A stretch of DNA of 10,051 nt from NCBI GenBank assembly GCA_041168985.1, contig JBEEKA010000015.1:1-10051 (forward strand), given 5' to 3'. Source of the DNA: ZC4RG30 sp041168985 (GTDB lineage: Bacteria > Pseudomonadota > Gammaproteobacteria > Steroidobacterales > Steroidobacteraceae). This document shows, piece by piece, positions 7,347 through 10,051 of this stretch. The notes beneath the pieces were generated by a model. It worked only from the letters and a program-made list of their open reading frames with translations, was not told the DNA's origin and made no database searches. Both the position numbers and the translations under genes were made by a program. Positions within the stretch are counted from its first letter, which is position 1. The number at the start of each line of letters is the position of its first letter.

Positions 7347-7878
7347 AGAACTCGGCGCCCGGCGGCTTGCCGTCGACCCACATTTCCGACGGGTCCCAGT
7401 GCTCGGCGATCAGGCCCTTGTCGTCGATGCGGAAGGCGTCGAACCAGGTGATGTAGTAGACGTGCTCCGGCTTCGCGCGATCCCGCACCTTCCGGGCCGA
7501 CAGGATCACCACGCGATCGCCCTCGGCCGTGATCGACACGACCGGCATCTTCATGTGGTCGAGCACGGGCTTGGCCGGGCGCGCCGTGCGGAAGAAGTTC
7601 ATGAAGGTGTCGCGTCCCGAAGGCAGGTTCGGGTTGTGCTGGATGTACTCTGGCGCCATGTACTTCGGCGCCTCGTCGACGTGTCCCCCCTCGTAGACGA
7701 TCCGCCAGAAGTCCCAGACATGCTTCTTCATGCGTGCCAGGCGGGGATCGCTGCTCTGGATCATGGCGGCCTGCTCGGCGTGGCTCGCAGCCTGCGGCGG
7801 GACCTGGGCTGCGGCCGGCAGCGTGCACATGGCCCCCAGTGCCAGCAGCAGGGCGGGCAGCAATCGTTGACGAGTCAT
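7327..7878 (-). CDS. Secreted SnoaL/NTF2-like protein
   Basis: The 183-residue protein begins with a signal peptide: basic MTRQR, a hydrophobic core to about 20, and a likely signal peptidase cut after PAAA at residue 24. The mature part resembles the SnoaL-like/nuclear transport factor 2 fold used by polyketide cyclases and many small-molecule enzymes: a helix with KKHVWDFWRIVYEGG, then YMAPEYIQHNPNLPSGRD (73-90), a beta core, and FRIDDKGLIAEHWDPSEMW (149-167). The His/Asp-rich pattern (IQHNP, AEHWD) is the usual SnoaL-like pocket signature. The substrate is unknown, and the fold is used for both catalysis and binding. A strong ribosome-binding site, AAGGAG (complement of 7885-7890), lies 6 bases before the ATG and supports this start. 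It is divergent from the 461-residue secreted protein, so the two may share regulation. Confidence 0.85.
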   Translation of the reverse strand: MTRQRLLPALLLALGAMCTLPAAAQVPPQAASHAEQAAMIQSSDPRLARMKKHVWDFWRIVYEGGHVDEAPKYMAPEYIQHNPNLPSGRDTFMNFFRTARPAKPVLDHMKMPVVSITAEGDRVVILSARKVRDRAKPEHVYYITWFDAFRIDDKGLIAEHWDPSEMWVDGKPPGAEFFTEWDR

Positions 7879-7962
7879 GGAGTTCTCCTTGTTACGCGGG
7901 GGAGGATTTTTAATTAGTATCCGGGGAATACGCTCGGATAACTAGAAACGGAAGGCGGGGGC
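7879..7962 (+). promoter_or_regulatory. Divergent intergenic region, probable shared promoter/operator
   Basis: These 84 bases separate two divergently transcribed genes for secreted proteins and must contain both promoters. The centre (about 7907-7945) is strikingly AT-rich against the GC-rich surroundings. Only weak hexamers are visible: for the rightward gene TTAGTA (7914-7919) and GATAAC (7937-7942) with 17 bases between; for the leftward gene GATACT (complement of 7917-7922). Neither is strong enough to be called as a promoter by itself. Ribosome-binding sites lie at both ends: AAGGAG for the leftward gene, and a GGAAGG-type site about 7 bases before the rightward ATG. Confidence 0.55.
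7915..7944. repeat. Imperfect inverted repeat, candidate operator
   Basis: The left arm TAGTATCCG (7915-7923) pairs with the right arm CGGATAACTA (7935-7944), with a single extra base in one arm. The inner six bases (TATCCG/CGGATA) match perfectly, and 11 bases separate the arms. It sits in the AT-rich middle of the divergent intergenic region and overlaps the only candidate promoter hexamers, as expected for a dimeric regulator site. No regulator gene is visible next to it, and chance is possible. Confidence 0.45.
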
Positions 7963-9348
7963 ATGCAGAACCGAATCAGCCGGGTCCTGGTGGCCGCGGT
8001 CCTCGGCGTAATGGCTACGTCGGCCGGTGCGCAGCATGTGGCGGATCCGGGATTCCAGAGCGTCGGCCGTGGCGCCCCGATATCGGCCGACATCCGCAAG
8101 TACGCGCTCGTCGGCGCGACGCGGGCCCGCGGTCCTGCCCCGACGCGACCCGGTGATGCGCCGCAGGGCACCTTCACCGGTTCATCCGAGAATGGCACGC
8201 CGCCAAAGGGCGTGACGGCACTGCCCGTCGATCTCTTCACGACGAAGGATTTCTACAAGGACCGGGCGCTCTGGTCCGATCCGCGTTACTTCCGCTGCAA
8301 CAGTCCGGTGGCGATCGAGGAAATGTGGGGCGCCACGGGGCCCCGGATGCTCGGCGAGAAGGGACCGGCGGATGCACCCTGGGGGCGCTGCGACCGGGAC
8401 TATCCGCGTGAAGCGATCGTCAGTCCCTATGCCTTCAAGACCGCACAGGCCCATTACGAGGCGCTGAAGGCCGAGACGACGAAGCGCGGCGGGCCGACGC
8501 AGCACAGCTATCCGACGGTCCCCGGGGAATGGAGCGGCCGCTACCTGCAGGCCATCCGCAATCCCGAGGAGAGCTTCTGGTGGTACAGGATGCGGCACAA
8601 CCAGATGCCGACGATCCTTTCGCTGCTGACGCCCGAATACCAGCAGCGCATGGTGCAGCAGGCCTACCACGAGGGCGTGGGCAACCACGGCCAATGGCCG
8701 TCGCAGTACTGCTGGCCCGAAGGTTTCATGCGCCGCTGGCATGAATACGCCACCTGGGACTGGGACATCATCGTCACGCCGAAGCTCGTCACGATCCTGG
8801 CGGGTGTCGCCGACAACTACATCACCAACATCTATGTCGGCCGTGACTTCAACCTGAATGGCAGCGTGCCGCACCTCGGGCCCGAAGTGCCCCGCTGGTA
8901 CGGGGAAACCATCGGGTTCTGGGACAAGGACGTGCTCGTCACCTGGACCTCGAATATCCAGGGCTGGATGAACCACGGCGCCTTCGAGTTCTCGAACAAG
9001 ATGCAGTCGATCGAGATCTATTCCCCGAACCGGGACCGGAACGGCAAGTTCATCGGCCTGAACCATGAAGCGGTCTTCTATGATCCGGAGGCGCTGGTGG
9101 AACCCGTGCGCATCGTCCGGAACTACGTGAAGACGGCGGACTTCGACAAGGCAACGCCTTTTGTATTCATCGAGTGCGTGCCGACGATCTATCCCGTCGA
9201 CGGCAAGGCGACGGCCGTGGCGCCGGGGCAGACGATCCCGTTCCGGATTCCGGACATGTACGGACGCCCCTGGGCGCAGAATTGGGAGCAGAATTTCGAG
9301 CAGGGCATGGAAAAGCCCGGCGGCGAAGACATTTTCAAGTTCGACTGA
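7963..9348 (+). CDS. Secreted protein of unknown function, 461 residues, first gene of a DUF6152/DUF6644-type cluster
   Basis: The protein starts with a signal peptide (MQNRISR, hydrophobic core, likely cut after AGA at residue 23) and should be periplasmic or exported. I do not recognise a characterised function. Visible blocks are LFTTKDFYKDRALWSDPRYFRC (91-112), a Trp/Tyr-rich central part (about 190-270; ESFWWYRMRHNQMP, YCWPEGFMRRWHEY, TWDWDII), ETIGFWDKDVLVTWTSN (315-331), NHGAFEFSNKMQSIEIYSP (337-355) and FYDPEALVEPVRIVRNY (372-388). The last three blocks resemble, from memory, a widespread family of secreted hypothetical proteins with a GxSIGxWEGDTLVVDT ... HSExLHxxERY ... DPxAYxxPW pattern. 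Four cysteines (112, 143, 250, 405) could form disulfides after export. A GGAAGG-type ribosome-binding site supports the ATG at 7963. The next gene starts 15 bases after its stop, indicating one operon. Confidence 0.85.
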   Translation: MQNRISRVLVAAVLGVMATSAGAQHVADPGFQSVGRGAPISADIRKYALVGATRARGPAPTRPGDAPQGTFTGSSENGTPPKGVTALPVDLFTTKDFYKDRALWSDPRYFRCNSPVAIEEMWGATGPRMLGEKGPADAPWGRCDRDYPREAIVSPYAFKTAQAHYEALKAETTKRGGPTQHSYPTVPGEWSGRYLQAIRNPEESFWWYRMRHNQMPTILSLLTPEYQQRMVQQAYHEGVGNHGQWPSQYCWPEGFMRRWHEYATWDWDIIVTPKLVTILAGVADNYITNIYVGRDFNLNGSVPHLGPEVPRWYGETIGFWDKDVLVTWTSNIQGWMNHGAFEFSNKMQSIEIYSPNRDRNGKFIGLNHEAVFYDPEALVEPVRIVRNYVKTADFDKATPFVFIECVPTIYPVDGKATAVAPGQTIPFRIPDMYGRPWAQNWEQNFEQGMEKPGGEDIFKFD

Positions 9349-9349
9349 C

Positions 9350-9353
9350 GGAG
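9350..9353 (+). promoter_or_regulatory. Ribosome-binding site deciding the start of the DUF6152-type gene
   Basis: GGAG lies 10 bases before the ATG at 9364 but only 4 bases before the in-frame GTG at 9358. The spacing favours the ATG, removing two residues from the longest possible reading frame. Confidence 0.5.
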
Positions 9354-9363
9354 TGACGTGACC

Positions 9364-9891
9364 ATGAACAGCAAGGCGCAACGCCGGATCGTCAAGGGAA
9401 CCGTGGCAGGCCTGCTCGCGGTGGGAGCCGCGGGCGCAAGCGCGCACCATTCCTTCGCGCTCTACGACATGGAAAAGACCCTGACCTTCACGGGCGTCGT
9501 GACGCGCGTGAATCCGGATGCCAACCACCTGCAGATCTTTTTCGCGCCGATGAACGCCGAGCGCAAGAACGTCGAGCGTGGCGAGGACGGCAAGCCGCAG
9601 GTCTGGGCCGTCGAGATGACCGGATCGGCGCAGGCGGCGGCGGACGGCATTTCCGTCAGCACCTTCCCGCCGGGGACGATCTTTACCGTCGGACTGCATC
9701 CGCTGCGCAACGGCGAGCGCGCCGGTGCGCGCGTGAACCCGGGCGTGCTCTACAAGTGCCCTGAAAAGAAGCCGCCGGCCGCGGGCAAGGGCTGCGAGAC
9801 GGTGGAGGGCAACCAGTCCATCGGTGGCGGGCAGCTGCCCATCGGCACGGCCCCGGGTGCGCAGCCTGCGTCTCCGTCGGCGAAGAAGTAG
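9364..9891 (+). CDS. DUF6152-type secreted protein with predicted mature N-terminus His-His
   Basis: The 175-residue protein has a signal peptide (basic residues to K11, hydrophobic 13-24, ASA box at 25-27). This predicts a mature protein beginning H28-H29-S30-F31. The segment AHHSFALYDMEKTLTFTGVVTRVNPDANHLQIFF (27-60, compare AHHSF ... D..K..TLTGTV....WTNPH) matches the DUF6152 pattern as I know it. So does the following small beta domain: VWAVEMTGSAQAAADGIS (80-97) and PPGTIFTVGLHPLRNGERAGA (102-122). It is likely periplasmic; the function is unknown. The C-terminus after about 130 is a Lys/Pro/Gly/Ala-rich tail containing two Cys (132, 144) that could form a disulfide. The family block is interrupted by a charged insertion at about 63-79. 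It lies 15 bases after the 461-residue protein gene and 9 bases before the membrane protein gene, forming an operon. Confidence 0.85.
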   Translation: MNSKAQRRIVKGTVAGLLAVGAAGASAHHSFALYDMEKTLTFTGVVTRVNPDANHLQIFFAPMNAERKNVERGEDGKPQVWAVEMTGSAQAAADGISVSTFPPGTIFTVGLHPLRNGERAGARVNPGVLYKCPEKKPPAAGKGCETVEGNQSIGGGQLPIGTAPGAQPASPSAKK

Positions 9892-9900
9892 GACCGCCGG

Positions 9901-10051
9901 ATGGGTGGCTTCGCCGACTGGCTGCACGGGACAGCCCTGAGCCAGACGATCCAGAAGGTCGAGTGGATCGTCCCCCTCGTGCAGTCCGTGCACATCCTGA
10001 TGATCGGGATCGTGTTCGTCTCCAGCCTGTCGATCTGCCTGCGCGTGCTGG
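9901..10051 (+). CDS. DUF6644-type integral membrane protein (partial; N-terminal 50 residues)
   Basis: The frame is open from the ATG at 9901 to the window edge, and AGGA (9890-9893) lies 7 bases upstream as a ribosome-binding site. The visible 50 residues read FADWLHGTALSQTIQKVEW (4-22), then a first membrane segment, about 22-45, beginning WIVPLVQSVHILMIG, and end with CLRVL. This pattern (WL..T.LS..I....W..P..Q..H......V......DLRLLG) is the N-terminus of DUF6644-type membrane proteins as I know them. H31 in the membrane segment is a candidate ligand for a metal or haem. The function is unknown. The gene follows the DUF6152-type gene by 9 bases and is surely cotranscribed. Confidence 0.75.
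   Translation, partial: MGGFADWLHGTALSQTIQKVEWIVPLVQSVHILMIGIVFVSSLSICLRVL

Noticed and set aside
8182..9993. 603-codon open frame on the minus strand across the 461-residue protein and DUF6152-type genes
   Set aside because: It crosses two well-supported genes, a ribosome-binding site and the start of a third gene. Its composition (Arg, His, Val, Asp, Leu) is that of a shadow frame and no motif is visible.
1..10051. tRNA, rRNA, CRISPR, insertion sequence or rho-independent terminator signals
   Set aside because: No repeats, transposase frames, clover-leaf sequences or GC-stem-plus-T-run structures were seen by eye. The convergent gene pairs overlap and leave no space for intergenic terminators.

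Overview
The window is GC-rich, densely packed bacterial chromosome. It carries a FadE-type long-chain acyl-CoA dehydrogenase, a GspA/GspB secretion pair and several signal-peptide proteins. Together these point to a Gram-negative gammaproteobacterium. The secreted DUF6152-type/DUF6644-type cluster at the right end would fit the Steroidobacter/Nevskia/Xanthomonad side of that class, but this placement is an inference from gene content only. No RNA genes, mobile elements, CRISPR arrays or long non-coding stretches were found; the largest gaps are about 85 bases.

Left part (1-1709). A Ser/Thr protein kinase with an N-terminal receiver-like domain runs leftward and leaves the window before its C-terminus. 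A GNAT acetyltransferase of the spermidine/thialysine acetyltransferase type is divergent from it, only 26 bases away. The last 65 bases of the GNAT gene overlap the 3' end of gspB on the opposite strand.

Middle (1645-6441). A tightly packed leftward unit has the order fadE, gspA, gspB. gspA starts inside the end of fadE, and gspB follows gspA after 2 bases. GspA (AAA+ ATPase, one membrane segment, C39-like domain, peptidoglycan-binding domain) and GspB (one membrane segment, Pro/Ala-rich linker, C-terminal periplasmic domain) are expected to form an inner-membrane complex that helps place the type II secretin in the peptidoglycan. No other gsp genes are visible. fadE has a good promoter-like sequence immediately next to its start codon, so its mRNA may be leaderless.

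Right part (6528-10051). A sirtuin deacylase diverges from fadE. It converges, with a 20-base overlap, on a gene for a secreted SnoaL/NTF2-like protein. An 84-base divergent region with an imperfect inverted repeat then leads into a rightward unit of three genes. The first encodes a 461-residue secreted protein of unknown function. The second encodes a DUF6152-type secreted protein whose predicted mature N-terminus begins His-His. The third encodes the start of a DUF6644-type membrane protein. These three, perhaps with the divergent SnoaL-like protein, look like an envelope module of unknown function and are the most promising part of the window for something undescribed.
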